Positions 47,664-57,388 are shown, numbered from the stretch's first letter. The stretch: 64,000 nucleotides of DNA from Stenotrophomonas maltophilia D457 (GCF_000284595.1 NC_017671.1:2017001-2081000), one strand, 5' to 3'. Notes: a model not told the origin generated them from the sequence alone. Numbers and translations are program-made.

Positions 47664-49282
47664 GGCAGGAAAGGTTGTCCAAGCTTTTGGATATCTCCAT
47701 TGGCAGAACACCGTCGAGAAACGAGTCTAGCTATTGGGGCAAGGGGCATCGCTGGGTTTCAATTCGCGATTTGAGCTCGAAAGTCGTTACAGAGACAAAA
47801 GAGCAAATCACGGATCGTGCTGTAACAGACACCCGATGCAAAGTCGTCAAGAAGGGGACTTTGCTTTTCAGCTTCAAACTAACCATCGGCAAGATGGCAT
47901 TTGCTGGTTGTGATCTCTTCACAAACGAAGCGATTGCGGCCTTTGCAATCAAAGATGAGAAAAAGCTTCACCCAGAATTTCTCTACTACGCATTGCGGTC
48001 GGCAACCTATGGCGGTGCAAACCAGGCCGTGATGGGCAAGACGCTCAATTCAAAATCACTGGCCGAAATTGAAATTCCAGTCCCGCCCCTCGACGACCAA
48101 ATCCGCATTGCCCATCTGCTAGGCAAAGTCGAAGGTTTGATCGCCCAACGCAAAAAACACCTGCAACAACTCGACGACCTGCTCAAGAGCGTGTTTCTGG
48201 AGATGTTTGGTGATCCAGTACGAAATGAGAAAGGTTGGGACAATCCCGCATTAACGGCTTTCGGCGAGATTTCGACGGGTAATACGCCTCCCAGAAGTGA
48301 GTCGGCAAATTACGATAGTGATTTCATTGAGTGGATCAAGACTGACAACATTACAGACGATGATATTTTCGCAACACCCTCTGCCGAGCATCTTTCTCAG
48401 ATTGGCGCGAGAAAGGCAAGAACAGTAAGTGGCGGTGCGCTGCTTGTGGCCTGCATCGCCGGCAGCTTCGAATCAATCGGGCGCGCAGCATTAACAGATA
48501 GAGTAGTGTCCTTCAACCAGCAGATAAATGCAATCCAGCCTGGAAAGGATGTCAATCCTTTGTACTTGTATGGTCTGTTTAAGTTAACTCGTAGATATAT
48601 ACAGAGTCATGCGACGAAGGGGATGAAGAAGATTCTGACAAAGGGCGCTTTTGAGAAGATCACGATGATCAAGCCTCCCTTCGAGATGCAGAACCGATTC
48701 GCGGTCGTTGTTGAAAAAATAGAAGGTATTAAGTCCAGATACAAACAATGCCTCGTCGATCTGGAAACCTTCTACGGCGCACTAAGTCAGCAGGCCTTCA
48801 AGGGGGAGCTGGATCTGTCCCGCGTGCCTATTCCCGCCCAGCTTGTCGCGCCCGTTTCCCTTGGAGATCAAGTCACCGTGCCAGAACCTGTTGTGCAGAC
48901 CGTGCCTGCTATTCATTTGCCCGATACCGGAAACTTGCTGGCAGCGTTGGAAAATTCCGAGGCCCGTAAAGCATTGATCGAAGAATGGCTGGAAGCCTAT
49001 CGCCAACAACTGGGGGGTGCGTCATTTTCGGTGCAAGATTTTATGGTGGCGGCGAGTGATCGACTCACAGAATGGCTGCAGGCTGTGGTTGAAGACAAAG
49101 CTGTCGCTGATGAGCATAGGAACCGCTTAGCCGAATTCTACCCGAGCAATGATGTTGGACTTGACGTAAGCGACTATGAACACATAAAAAAATGGGCATT
49201 CAAGGCGCTGGCGGCTGGCGCCCTGACGCAGGAGGGCAGTAAAGTCGGAAACCACATCGTACTCAAGGCTGTTCAGTCATGA
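47660..49282 (+). CDS. hsdS: Type I specificity subunit with an extra C-terminal domain
   Basis: The 540-residue protein is longer than usual HsdS (400-460). The first target-recognition domain is near residues 1-145 (ISIGRTPSRNESSYWGKG). A central coiled region follows (LDDQIRIAHLLGKVEGLIAQ, then HLQQLDDLLKSVFLEMFGDP). The second target domain is near 195-350 (ISTGNTPPRSESANYDSDF), and a second coiled repeat ends at AFKGELDLSRVP. Residues about 400-540 form an additional region: a Pro/Val linker, a helix LLAALENSEARKALIEEWLEAY, and an Asp/Glu-rich part ending in KWAFKALAAGAL. This tail is not part of the normal HsdS. It overlaps the ATPase gene by 4 bp. Confidence 0.9.
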   Translation: MRQERLSKLLDISIGRTPSRNESSYWGKGHRWVSIRDLSSKVVTETKEQITDRAVTDTRCKVVKKGTLLFSFKLTIGKMAFAGCDLFTNEAIAAFAIKDEKKLHPEFLYYALRSATYGGANQAVMGKTLNSKSLAEIEIPVPPLDDQIRIAHLLGKVEGLIAQRKKHLQQLDDLLKSVFLEMFGDPVRNEKGWDNPALTAFGEISTGNTPPRSESANYDSDFIEWIKTDNITDDDIFATPSAEHLSQIGARKARTVSGGALLVACIAGSFESIGRAALTDRVVSFNQQINAIQPGKDVNPLYLYGLFKLTRRYIQSHATKGMKKILTKGAFEKITMIKPPFEMQNRFAVVVEKIEGIKSRYKQCLVDLETFYGALSQQAFKGELDLSRVPIPAQLVAPVSLGDQVTVPEPVVQTVPAIHLPDTGNLLAALENSEARKALIEEWLEAYRQQLGGASFSVQDFMVAASDRLTEWLQAVVEDKAVADEHRNRLAEFYPSNDVGLDVSDYEHIKKWAFKALAAGALTQEGSKVGNHIVLKAVQS

Positions 49283-51117
49283 AACTGCTTCGCCTCAAGA
49301 TCACTGACCCGGCAGGCTTTCGTAGCCTACCCTGTGGTTTTGAACATCACTTCCGCACTGAGTGGAGCTTGCAGGAAGAACTGGCCCAGCCCGAAGGTTT
49401 TGCACCCTTCGTGTGCGCCGGCCCCAACGGCAGCGGCAAGTCCAATCTGCTCGAAGCGTTGGCAGCGATCTTCTTTCAGTTGGAGGTGCAGCGAGTGCGT
49501 CGTAATTTTCTGCCCGAGGTCTTCCAGTACGATCCCGACGACAATCCGAACGGCATACAGGAGCATGAAGGCCATCCCAACGCTTATGAACTGGAATACC
49601 TGATCAAGTTGCCGAAGGAACACCGGTCTTCCGATAGTCCGCAGTTCGCCCACGTGGTCGTGATCAAGGAGCCGGACAAGTCGCCGTGGTTGCGCTGGGA
49701 GAACAACGAGGCATTTCCTGTCGAGGGTTTTGCTTTCAGCACATTGACTGATGAAGAGCGTGACCTGTTATTGCCGCAGTACGTGCTTGGCTATTCCTCC
49801 GGCGAGAACGAGATTCTCAGCCTGCCGTTCTTCAAGATGCGTTTTGTCCAGTTCGATGAGTACTGGAATTCTCTGGCCCGACAGCTCCCTTATCCCGGCC
49901 GTCCTGAAACGCGGCTGGCCTATCTGGACAGTGGCTTCAGTCAAGCTATTCTGTTGTGCAATCTTTTGCTTCAGGATGAAGCCGCCCTCCAGCCCTTCCG
50001 CGAGGATGTTGGCATAGAGGTGCTGCGCGAGTTCCGCATTGTCTTGCGCCGCAGCATCCCGGCCACAAGCCAACAAGTTTCTGCCTTTACTTCGGGTGAG
50101 TACGCCTTGCCCACCGAAACGCAGGATGGTCGTTTTACAGATACCAACGTGGTTTATCTTGATCCGGAGACCGGAGATTACCGACTCAATCTGCTTCAAG
50201 GACTAGAGGCCAATGGCGATGAGCGTACTGAACGCACAGCCATTGTCGAAAAGCTCAAGCGCTGTGCCACGTTGCATTTCTACGATGAGGCTTCCGGCAC
50301 GCTGATCCTGGATTACCGGATAAATGAGGTGACCAGGCAAGCCTTCCGCGCCAATTTCGATGATCCGGCAGGCCCTGCACTCGCTTTGTTTCAGGCCTTG
50401 CAGGTTCTGCTGACGCTCAATCTGTATAGCGTCAGCGATACCATCAAGGCCGAACTGTACCGCTCCACCAGCCACTACGTCAGTGAGACGATACCGACGC
50501 TGGCCTCCGATCAACGCATCATGCGCTTCAAGAATTTTTACTTCACAAAGCAGGGAGTAAAGAAGCCGATGCTGCTCAAAGATCTGTCGGACGGCGAATA
50601 CCAGATGCTGCACAGCCTCGGGCTGTGCCTGCTGTTTCGCAAGACCAACAGCCTGTTCCTGCTCGATGAGCCGGAGACCCACTTCAACCCGCACTGGCGC
50701 GCCAGCTTCATTACCCGCCTGCGTCAATGCTTGCCCGATGTGGAGGGTGCGGGACAAGAAATGCTGGTTACCACCCACACGCCCTTCCTTATCTCCGACA
50801 GCAAGTCGGAGAAGGTGTTGGTGTTCGCCAAGGACAAAGCCAGCGGTAAGGTTAGTATCAGTAAGCCGAACTACAACACGCTGGGTGCCTCGATCAACAA
50901 GATCACCATGAACACCTTCGGCAAGCGCGAAACCATCGGCGGTCATGCTCAGGCCTTGTTGGAGGCATTGCGTGCCCGCTTTGAACAGGGCAGCGAAGAC
51001 AGGGAATCGTTGATCACGGAGATTCACCAGCAACTCGGTGATTCGGTGGAGAAGGTGCTGCTGATCAAGGCCATTCTCGATGGCAATCAGTCAGCCCTTG
51101 AGGAGGGGAAGGACTAA
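49279..51117 (+). CDS. AAA/SMC-like ATPase of a restriction-linked defence module (PtuA-like)
   Basis: The 612-residue protein begins with a strand-rich segment typical of SMC-like ATPases (MKLLRLKITDPAGFRSL). Walker A is GPNGSGKS (48-55). The ABC-type signature region is LKDLSDGEYQML (about 433-444). Walker B is LFLLDEPETHF with Asp463/Glu464, followed by the H-switch TTHTPF (His500). The long middle has no coiled coil typical of RecF/RecN, so it is of the OLD/PtuA class. It overlaps hsdS by 4 bp and the HNH gene by 1 bp. By analogy with Septu PtuA it may sense phage infection and control the HNH nuclease; the sensing cue is unknown. Related ATPases occur beside other RM systems. Confidence 0.85.
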   Translation: MKLLRLKITDPAGFRSLPCGFEHHFRTEWSLQEELAQPEGFAPFVCAGPNGSGKSNLLEALAAIFFQLEVQRVRRNFLPEVFQYDPDDNPNGIQEHEGHPNAYELEYLIKLPKEHRSSDSPQFAHVVVIKEPDKSPWLRWENNEAFPVEGFAFSTLTDEERDLLLPQYVLGYSSGENEILSLPFFKMRFVQFDEYWNSLARQLPYPGRPETRLAYLDSGFSQAILLCNLLLQDEAALQPFREDVGIEVLREFRIVLRRSIPATSQQVSAFTSGEYALPTETQDGRFTDTNVVYLDPETGDYRLNLLQGLEANGDERTERTAIVEKLKRCATLHFYDEASGTLILDYRINEVTRQAFRANFDDPAGPALALFQALQVLLTLNLYSVSDTIKAELYRSTSHYVSETIPTLASDQRIMRFKNFYFTKQGVKKPMLLKDLSDGEYQMLHSLGLCLLFRKTNSLFLLDEPETHFNPHWRASFITRLRQCLPDVEGAGQEMLVTTHTPFLISDSKSEKVLVFAKDKASGKVSISKPNYNTLGASINKITMNTFGKRETIGGHAQALLEALRARFEQGSEDRESLITEIHQQLGDSVEKVLLIKAILDGNQSALEEGKD

Positions 51118-52193
51118 TGCTGTTCCCGTATACCTACGTGCCACACCAGATGGAAAGGATGCATGCGTTCATCGACTTCATTTTTCATGAGGTTTGGTGT
51201 AAAGCGCCGGCGGGTGGCGATTACAGTCTTGATCTATTTGTTGCAAACCCTGAGCTGCATGAAGTGATGACTGCATTTCATTATGATGACAGCAAGGGTG
51301 CAGAGTTTTTCTCTAGTCATGTGGAGCGCATCTACGGACTGTTCTCGGCTCTCTCCGAAACGCAGATTACCCAATTTCGCGAGTGGCACCGAGGGAATAA
51401 TGACTTAGAGAGGGTGTGCGCCAATGATCCGGTGGTACAGCTCGCCCGCTATAGTGACATCGCTGCCAATCACAAGGATCTTGCCGTGCAGCTCGGCGCA
51501 TTTTTTAAGGGCCTTTATTCGCAATCGCTACTTGGTCTCGCGGCATTGCGCGCCAAGATTGGTGATATTGACAGTCACTATCAAGCGTTCATGCAGGTCA
51601 ATAGGGTCGGGAAATGCCCGTTCTGTGGTCTCAATGATCTATTAGGGGAATTCCATAGCAAGCGCGAGGCCTACGACCACTACTTGCCTAAGGCTTTGTA
51701 TCCGTTCAACTCAATCAATTTTCGGAATCTCGTCCCATCCTGTCACCACTGCAATAGTAGCTACAAGACCAGCAAAAATCCCGCCCACAAATTTAAGGAT
51801 CCCACTAGGGCAGTTGAGCGTCGTGCGTTCTTCTACCCTTATAGACTTGCCGCGCAACCGATCGAACTACAGGTCACCTTGCTAAACTCAGACATAGCTA
51901 AGCTGACTCCCTCGGATATCTCGCTGCAATTTGGCCCGTCCGATGTTGCTGAAGAGATCGACGCGTGGAAGGATGTGTACGGCATCGAAGAGCGCTACAA
52001 GGCAAAACTCTGTGGTGAGAATGACGGCAAGTATTGGCTGATACAGGTGCTCGACGAATGCAGTGCTTATGACAAGAACCCCGTGGACATCTTGACCATG
52101 CGTGCCCGGCAGACCCTGAGTCGACCATTCGCCGATTGCAATTTTCTCAGAATGCCCTTTCTCGATGCCTGCCAGCAGATCGGTGTTCTTTGA
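51117..52193 (+). CDS. HNH nuclease of a restriction-linked defence module (PtuB-like)
   Basis: The 358-residue protein carries a zinc-bound HNH (beta-beta-alpha-metal) nuclease near residues 165-225. The first Cys pair is C167-P-F-C170; DHYLPK (Asp187-His188) is the catalytic His; FRNLVPSCHHCNSS supplies the Asn and the second Cys pair (Cys209, Cys212). N-terminal residues 1-160 are helical with no known domain. The C-terminal ~120 residues are likewise unassigned. It starts one base before the end of the ATPase gene. Composition is the most AT-rich of the five genes, with codons such as ttt, aat and tta, which fits recent gain. It probably cuts DNA or RNA once the ATPase is triggered. Confidence 0.85.
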   Translation: MLFPYTYVPHQMERMHAFIDFIFHEVWCKAPAGGDYSLDLFVANPELHEVMTAFHYDDSKGAEFFSSHVERIYGLFSALSETQITQFREWHRGNNDLERVCANDPVVQLARYSDIAANHKDLAVQLGAFFKGLYSQSLLGLAALRAKIGDIDSHYQAFMQVNRVGKCPFCGLNDLLGEFHSKREAYDHYLPKALYPFNSINFRNLVPSCHHCNSSYKTSKNPAHKFKDPTRAVERRAFFYPYRLAAQPIELQVTLLNSDIAKLTPSDISLQFGPSDVAEEIDAWKDVYGIEERYKAKLCGENDGKYWLIQVLDECSAYDKNPVDILTMRARQTLSRPFADCNFLRMPFLDACQQIGVL

Positions 52194-52482
52194 CGATCAT
52201 GCGTGTTCGTTTGTAATCAGGTCACCAATCCTGGTTTGATCTACGCCACCGCAGGGTGAAGCTGAGTTGATTGTGGCCCTGTGGATACCGTGTGTCGTAG
52301 ACGGTTTCATAGCCTCTCTGTCCAAAATTTAAATCCTTCTAAGGCCCTAGGCCATGGAGGGATCAACGTTGATCGCGATCAATCCGTCTAGCTGCGTGGA
52401 CTTGCTCAAATCTTCCATGACGTCGGGGGCGGCAGAGAAAGATGGGGCGTACGAGGAGGGTCATCTAGGCGAGAGTCCGCAA
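52194..52482. other. Gene-free right edge of the restriction island
   Basis: No supported gene was seen between the HNH stop and the small hypothetical gene. A plus-strand open frame from 52354 has Ser/Pro-rich, unlikely content and was not called. No terminator, att repeat or integrase is visible. Composition rises back to the chromosomal level through this stretch, so the island border is probably here. Confidence 0.5.
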
Positions 52483-52839
52483 TTATTGAGGTCTTACCTC
52501 ATGACAAGCCCATTCAACCAACCCCCGGCAAGCCAGAAACAACCCATCAACCACCCCCTCATTCAAGTGCCGTTCCGGGTCCGCTGCCACCCGGCAGCGG
52601 TCTGCTGCATGTAGCAACTCCAAGACGGTCAGCGCGCCCACCATCGCGCGCTCGCTCCTGGCCAGGCTCACGCGGCGGCCGGGTGATACATCGGTTTCTG
52701 GCCAAAGGTGCCCATCCGCCCCCTCGCAGCCGCGCATGCGTTTGAGGATGCCGAGCAGGGAGTTCAGATCGGGCAGGGGAGTGTCGTCGTTGATGGGTTC
52801 AACAACGGTGTACGAGGAGAAGGTGTCGGATTCGTTCAT
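52483..52839 (-). CDS. Hypothetical protein with an acidic N-terminus
   Basis: This 118-residue protein starts at MNESDTFSSYTVVEP. The frame is open 52 codons upstream, but that part is Gly/Pro-rich DNA with hairpins and does not look coding. The protein has no signal or TM. It ends with helices around GALTVLELLHAADRC and VDGLFLACRGLVEWACHE. Such small proteins with a conserved short N-terminal motif occur in pseudomonads and xanthomonads, but no function could be named. It lies just right of the island on the opposite strand. Confidence 0.65.
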   Translation of the reverse strand: MNESDTFSSYTVVEPINDDTPLPDLNSLLGILKRMRGCEGADGHLWPETDVSPGRRVSLARSERAMVGALTVLELLHAADRCRVAADPERHLNEGVVDGLFLACRGLVEWACHEVRPQ

Positions 52840-53388
52840 GGCGTCGGCTTCCGTGGCTGTGCTTAACAGCGCCACCGCGAAGAGGTGGCGGACGATGCGT
52901 GGCTGCAAACCGGAAGAAGCAATGTCATAAACCGGTGGGCCCGAAAGCCCCCACGCACCGCCCGCCAGAAAGGCCGACGGATTGCCCGCCGGCACCGGTT
53001 AAGGACGGTGCCGACGGGCAAGCGCAAACTACAGACATCGCTTTCTTCGGGTTTGCAGACCCGAGCCATCCGTTTTCGGTGGCGCGCCATGGTGTTAACG
53101 CCGTAGCTTCGAATGCCAATAGAAATTCGTGAAGGAATCGCGGAATCCGAGAGCGAAGAACTATTGTTGCACGCACCATTCGTGCAGCGCGCGACACCGC
53201 CGGACGCATTCGCGCAGCTGTTCTGCTGATAGCGAATCAACGTGGCGCAATCGCCCACGCCACATGGGAATAGCGCGACAGCCTGCTTTGCAACAGTTCT
53301 TAATCCGGCTCTCCAAGTAACGGCGTCGAATCAGCCACATACCCCGAAAATCGGTTCAAAGCCGACACCGCCAGCGAACCTCGCGACT
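52840..53388. other. Gene-free stretch with strong inverted repeats
   Basis: No gene could be supported. A 16-bp stem with one mismatch (ttgcccgccggcaccg and its partner, 52982-53021) and a smaller one (gtgggc...gcccccac, 52935-52954) lie 95-180 bp upstream of the hypothetical gene on its strand, so they would be in its leader. gtggcg...cgccac near 53240-53261 is another small palindrome. Open frames here are Arg/Ser/Cys-rich shadows. Confidence 0.6.
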
Positions 53389-54312
53389 TCAACCAGCGCC
53401 ATCCTCAGCCGCGCTCGCATTCCCCACCAGCAACTCAATCATCGCCCTTGCCGCCGCCGACTGCCGCCGATGCGGCGCATAAATCACCGAGAACGGTCTC
53501 GATCGCCCCCGCAGCTGCGGCAGCACTTCCACCAATTGCCCGCGCTGCAGCCGCTCGCGCACAATGAATTCATAGCTCTGGCAGATGCCGATGCCCTGTT
53601 CGGCCAGCGACACCACGCCCAGCACATCGTCGGAGGTCTCGATGGATGAACGCGGCAGCCACTCCACGTCGCGCCCATCGTCGCGGAAGATCCAAGGCGC
53701 CAGCCGCCCGGTGCGCGGCATCACAAACGGCAGGCACAGGTGCTGCTGCAGGTCGTCCAGCGTCTGCGGCGTCCCCCGGCGTTGCAGGTACTCCGGCGAA
53801 GCCACCAGCACCAAAGGCGCATCTTCCAACTTGCGCCCCACCAGCCCGCTGTCCGGCAGCTGGCCCAGGCGGATGGCCAGGTCGAAGCCTTCGGCCACCA
53901 GGTCCACGTTGCGGTTGGTGATGTTCAGTTCCACCTGCACCTGCGGGTACTGCAGCGCAAAGCGCGCCAGCACGGGTGGCAGCCGGTAGTGGCCATAGGT
54001 GGTGGGCACGCTCAGGCGCACGCGGCCGGCCAGCGCACCGTCCTGGGCCAGTACGTCGCGCTCGGCGTCGTCCAGCAGGCCGAAGGCGGTGCGCACCTGT
54101 TCCAGATAGAGCCGCCCGGCGTCGGTCAGGCCCACGCGGCGGGTGGTTCGCTGCAGCAGCTGCCGGCCCAGCCGTGCTTCCAGGCGGGTGACCGCGCGGC
54201 TCAGCACCGAGGGTGTGGTGGACAGCGCCACGGCGCCGGCGGTGAACGAGCCGTGCTCGACCACCGCCAGGAACACCTCTACATCGCCCAGATAGTCGAA
54301 CTTGCGGCTCAT
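53389..54312 (-). CDS. LysR-family transcriptional regulator
   Basis: The 307-residue regulator starts MSRKFDYLGDVEVF, behind ggagagcc; an upstream start would add 13 unlikely residues. The N-terminal winged HTH is clear (FLAVVEHGSFTAGAVALSTTPSVLSRAVTRLEARLG). The LysR effector domain follows from about residue 90 (GRVRLSVPTTYGHYRLPPVL). It is divergent from the DJ-1/PfpI gene with a 95-bp gap, the usual arrangement for a LysR regulator and its target. The inducer is unknown. Confidence 0.92.
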   Translation of the reverse strand: MSRKFDYLGDVEVFLAVVEHGSFTAGAVALSTTPSVLSRAVTRLEARLGRQLLQRTTRRVGLTDAGRLYLEQVRTAFGLLDDAERDVLAQDGALAGRVRLSVPTTYGHYRLPPVLARFALQYPQVQVELNITNRNVDLVAEGFDLAIRLGQLPDSGLVGRKLEDAPLVLVASPEYLQRRGTPQTLDDLQQHLCLPFVMPRTGRLAPWIFRDDGRDVEWLPRSSIETSDDVLGVVSLAEQGIGICQSYEFIVRERLQRGQLVEVLPQLRGRSRPFSVIYAPHRRQSAAARAMIELLVGNASAAEDGAG

Positions 54313-54373
54313 TTGGCTCTCCGGAGAACAGATGTTTTGCAGTGGGGCCAATTTATCGCCGCTGGGGCGATGA

Positions 54374-55247
<874 letters not shown>

Positions 55248-55341
55248 GGCGGGGCTGCACAGCAGGTTGCCAGCCTTGGGGCCGAGGGGCCAGCGCCTCG
55301 GCCTGTCTATGGAAGTGCCACCGTGGTCGGCAGAGAGGGCA

Positions 55342-55917
55342 TCAGCCCTTCGCGAGCGCTGCTCCTGACAGATCTTCAATCTGGGAAAGGGCGTGACGCG
55401 TCGCGGTCCAATCGCCGGCGTGCCTGATCGCCACGCCTCCGGCCGCTGTCCAGGCATCACAGTTCGCTTCGAAATCGTCGATCAGAACATCGCCCGGCTG
55501 GTGCATGAAAAGAGGCTTGTGCCTGCCGCCGAGTACCGGCAACACCAGGCAGGTTGCTGACAGGTGTTCGCGGACCCACTGTCGCTTCTGCATCGCGGCG
55601 AGCGGATAGTTCGATTTCGGGCAGGCAGTGAGAATCACCGGGTTCAAGTGGTGGATGCTGTGGAAGAACTCCACTGCACCGTGCATCGGCGGTAGGTCGC
55701 GGAAGAACGACGGGTGGTTGTTGATGTGCCCCCACATTTCATCGTCGGCAAGCAAGCGATGGTCCAGGCCAAACAGGGCGGGAAATGCCGCGTCGAAGTC
55801 GGCCATGACGCCATCAAGATCTACGTAGATGGTGCGTCTGGATGCACTCGATCCACCGGTGTGCCAGTTCGCGAGCGGGTCCATCATCGGTATTGACTTC
55901 ACATCATCAGCGTTCAT
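55342..55917 (-). CDS. 5'(3')-deoxyribonucleotidase-like HAD phosphatase
   Basis: The 191-residue protein has the HAD motif I RRTIYVDLDGVMADF (Asp nucleophile and Asp+2), motif II PVILTACP, and DVLIDDFEANCDAW as motif IV. The cap is small, in line with the NT5C family that dephosphorylates dNMPs. An aaggag Shine-Dalgarno ends 8 bp before the ATG. The gene lies alone, and a short possible ORF ends just inside its leader. Substrate choice is inferred only from the family. Confidence 0.85.
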   Translation of the reverse strand: MNADDVKSIPMMDPLANWHTGGSSASRRTIYVDLDGVMADFDAAFPALFGLDHRLLADDEMWGHINNHPSFFRDLPPMHGAVEFFHSIHHLNPVILTACPKSNYPLAAMQKRQWVREHLSATCLVLPVLGGRHKPLFMHQPGDVLIDDFEANCDAWTAAGGVAIRHAGDWTATRHALSQIEDLSGAALAKG

Positions 55918-55932
55918 TTGCGCGTTCTCCTT

Positions 55933-56100
55933 TCAAGAGTGGGCTTTCTTCTTCATCGGTTCCCCAGTAGCGGGACAAAGTGCTTGGCGATTGCGACAGA
56001 CATGGCAGCAATCGCGATGCCGCTGGCGTCGGTCAAGGGCGAAAGAGTGATGGCCTGCAACCCCACCAATGCGGAACGCCAGAGTGCCTCTTGAGTCCAT
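55933..56100 (-). CDS. Possible small Cys-rich ORF (55 codons)
   Basis: From the ATG at 56100 the minus strand codes 55 residues ending CCHVCRNRQALCPATGEPMKKKAHS, with a zinc-ribbon-like set of Cys/His. Its stop is 15 bp before the HAD nucleotidase and overlaps that gene's Shine-Dalgarno, so translation could be coupled. There is no recognisable domain, and codon use is not convincing. It may be a chance frame. Confidence 0.3.
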   Translation of the reverse strand: MDSRGTLAFRIGGVAGHHSFALDRRQRHRDCCHVCRNRQALCPATGEPMKKKAHS

Positions 56101-56617
56101 CAGGCGCTGCTGCAGCGGGACGGTGCACCGCGCCGTAACAACACAATATGGGCGCCACCAACCAGAATTGAAACTGAGATGGGCATCGCCTCACGGCGAC
56201 GCCGCCCGGCAGATGCCGTAATCGGCACGCTTGAAACGCGGTATATATCGCCGCGATTCTTCAGAGGCATGCCGAGTGGCTGCTCCGGCCGTTGCCCAAG
56301 ACGCATGGCCCCAGCCACTGGCTCATTTCGCAAACCAAGGAGCAATCTGGCGCGCTGGTGATTGGATAATCCCAACGCGCTACGGAAAGGCCGAACGGAG
56401 ATATGCCTGTGGCGCTCGTTCCAGACTGATCCAGGAACGTCACTGAACATGGATGTTCAGGCGCACTCAATATATCACGCCGACCAGCGCCAGCGGCTTG
56501 AACGCGCTCGATCTCCAGCAGTTTGATTGGGCAGGGCAAGGCCGGCATGGCACCATGATGGGCTGGCCTCGTCCTTCCGGCCGGGGCCGTTTTCCCAGGG
56601 AAGCCCACCAACACGAC
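56101..56617. other. Gene-free stretch
   Basis: Nothing clear was seen. A 116-codon minus-strand frame (56100-56450) is Arg-rich and lacks a plausible start context. A plus-strand frame joins the following lipoprotein but its first 55 codons do not look coding. The promoter of the lipoprotein gene should be here. Confidence 0.45.
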
Positions 56618-57349
56618 ATGCGAACGTCCTTCTTCATTCTCTCCGCCCTGTGCCTTGGCCTGCTGCCTGGCTGTGCCAGTGGCCCGGAGGAGCACGCCTC
56701 AAGCCGCGAGATCACCAGTGCGTTCGTGGCCGACGACGGCCAGCTGTACCTGCTGCCGCGCTATGACGAGCCGATGCGCTTCAATGCCGCGCCGTTCCGC
56801 GAGTACCGGGCGCTGATGGACAGCCCGCTGCGCGAGGCTGTGGCCTGCGCGCAGATGTACTTCCATGAGGATTGGCGCGACCCGGCCAACAAGGCCAAGG
56901 TGCACGGCAGCTATGCGCTGCTGCTGCGGCCGGAGCAGGTGACGGCGGAGCAGGCCGCGCAGTTCAAGCTGGAGCGGATTGAGGTCCCCTCGCGTGAGGC
57001 CAAGGCCGTGGAGGAGCGTGCGCGCTACTACCTGCCGATGGACCGGACCCGTTACGCGCTGGCGTTTGACCGGGCCTGCAATCTTTCCAAGAAGGGCGGC
57101 AGCTATTACAGCGCGCTGTTCGAGGGCGACGGCGAGCGGGTGCAGTTGCCGGATGCTGCGGCACTGGCGGAGAAGGGGAAGCTGGCACAGCCGATCAATG
57201 CGCGTGCGCAGCGGATCCTGCCGGAGAGGGAGGACAAGCCGGGTGCGGGTTCGGCGGCGGGCAAGGTGCTCGGCGCGGCGCTGATCCCTGTGGCAGTGCC
57301 GGTGTTTGTGCTGAGCCTGCCGTTCCTGGGGCCGGATCATTGGAAGTGA
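56618..57349 (+). CDS. Lipoprotein of unknown function
   Basis: The 243-residue reading starts at MRTSFFILSALCLGLLPGC, a good signal with lipobox LPGC. The first 55 codons of the longer frame lack this and are ignored. The mature part has ITSAFVADDGQLYLLPRYDEPMRF near the start and a hydrophobic C-terminal segment (AALIPVAVPVFVLSLPFLGP) that could anchor or insert in the membrane. No family was recognised. It is likely transcribed alone. Confidence 0.78.
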   Translation: MRTSFFILSALCLGLLPGCASGPEEHASSREITSAFVADDGQLYLLPRYDEPMRFNAAPFREYRALMDSPLREAVACAQMYFHEDWRDPANKAKVHGSYALLLRPEQVTAEQAAQFKLERIEVPSREAKAVEERARYYLPMDRTRYALAFDRACNLSKKGGSYYSALFEGDGERVQLPDAAALAEKGKLAQPINARAQRILPEREDKPGAGSAAGKVLGAALIPVAVPVFVLSLPFLGPDHWK

Positions 57350-57369
57350 AAAGGCGTTGGGGGAGAGTC

Positions 57370-57388
57370 ATCCACGCATGGCGTGGAT
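57370..57388. repeat. Palindrome ATCCACGC-ATGG-CGTGGAT
   Basis: A 19-bp palindrome lies just after the lipoprotein gene. Near-identical copies are at 516-534 and 35900-35919, so it is a dispersed family. Confidence 0.7.

Noticed and set aside
52354..52614. An 86-codon plus-strand frame right of the HNH gene
   Set aside because: It overlaps the better minus-strand hypothetical gene, ends in low-complexity Pro/Gln/Cys content and has no Shine-Dalgarno.
52863..53258. A 131-codon minus-strand frame in the structured region
   Set aside because: Arg/Cys/Ser-rich, covers strong hairpins and has no domain. It is more likely leader or repeat sequence.
56100..56450. A 116-codon minus-strand frame
   Set aside because: Arg-rich, no signal, motif or neighbour supports it.
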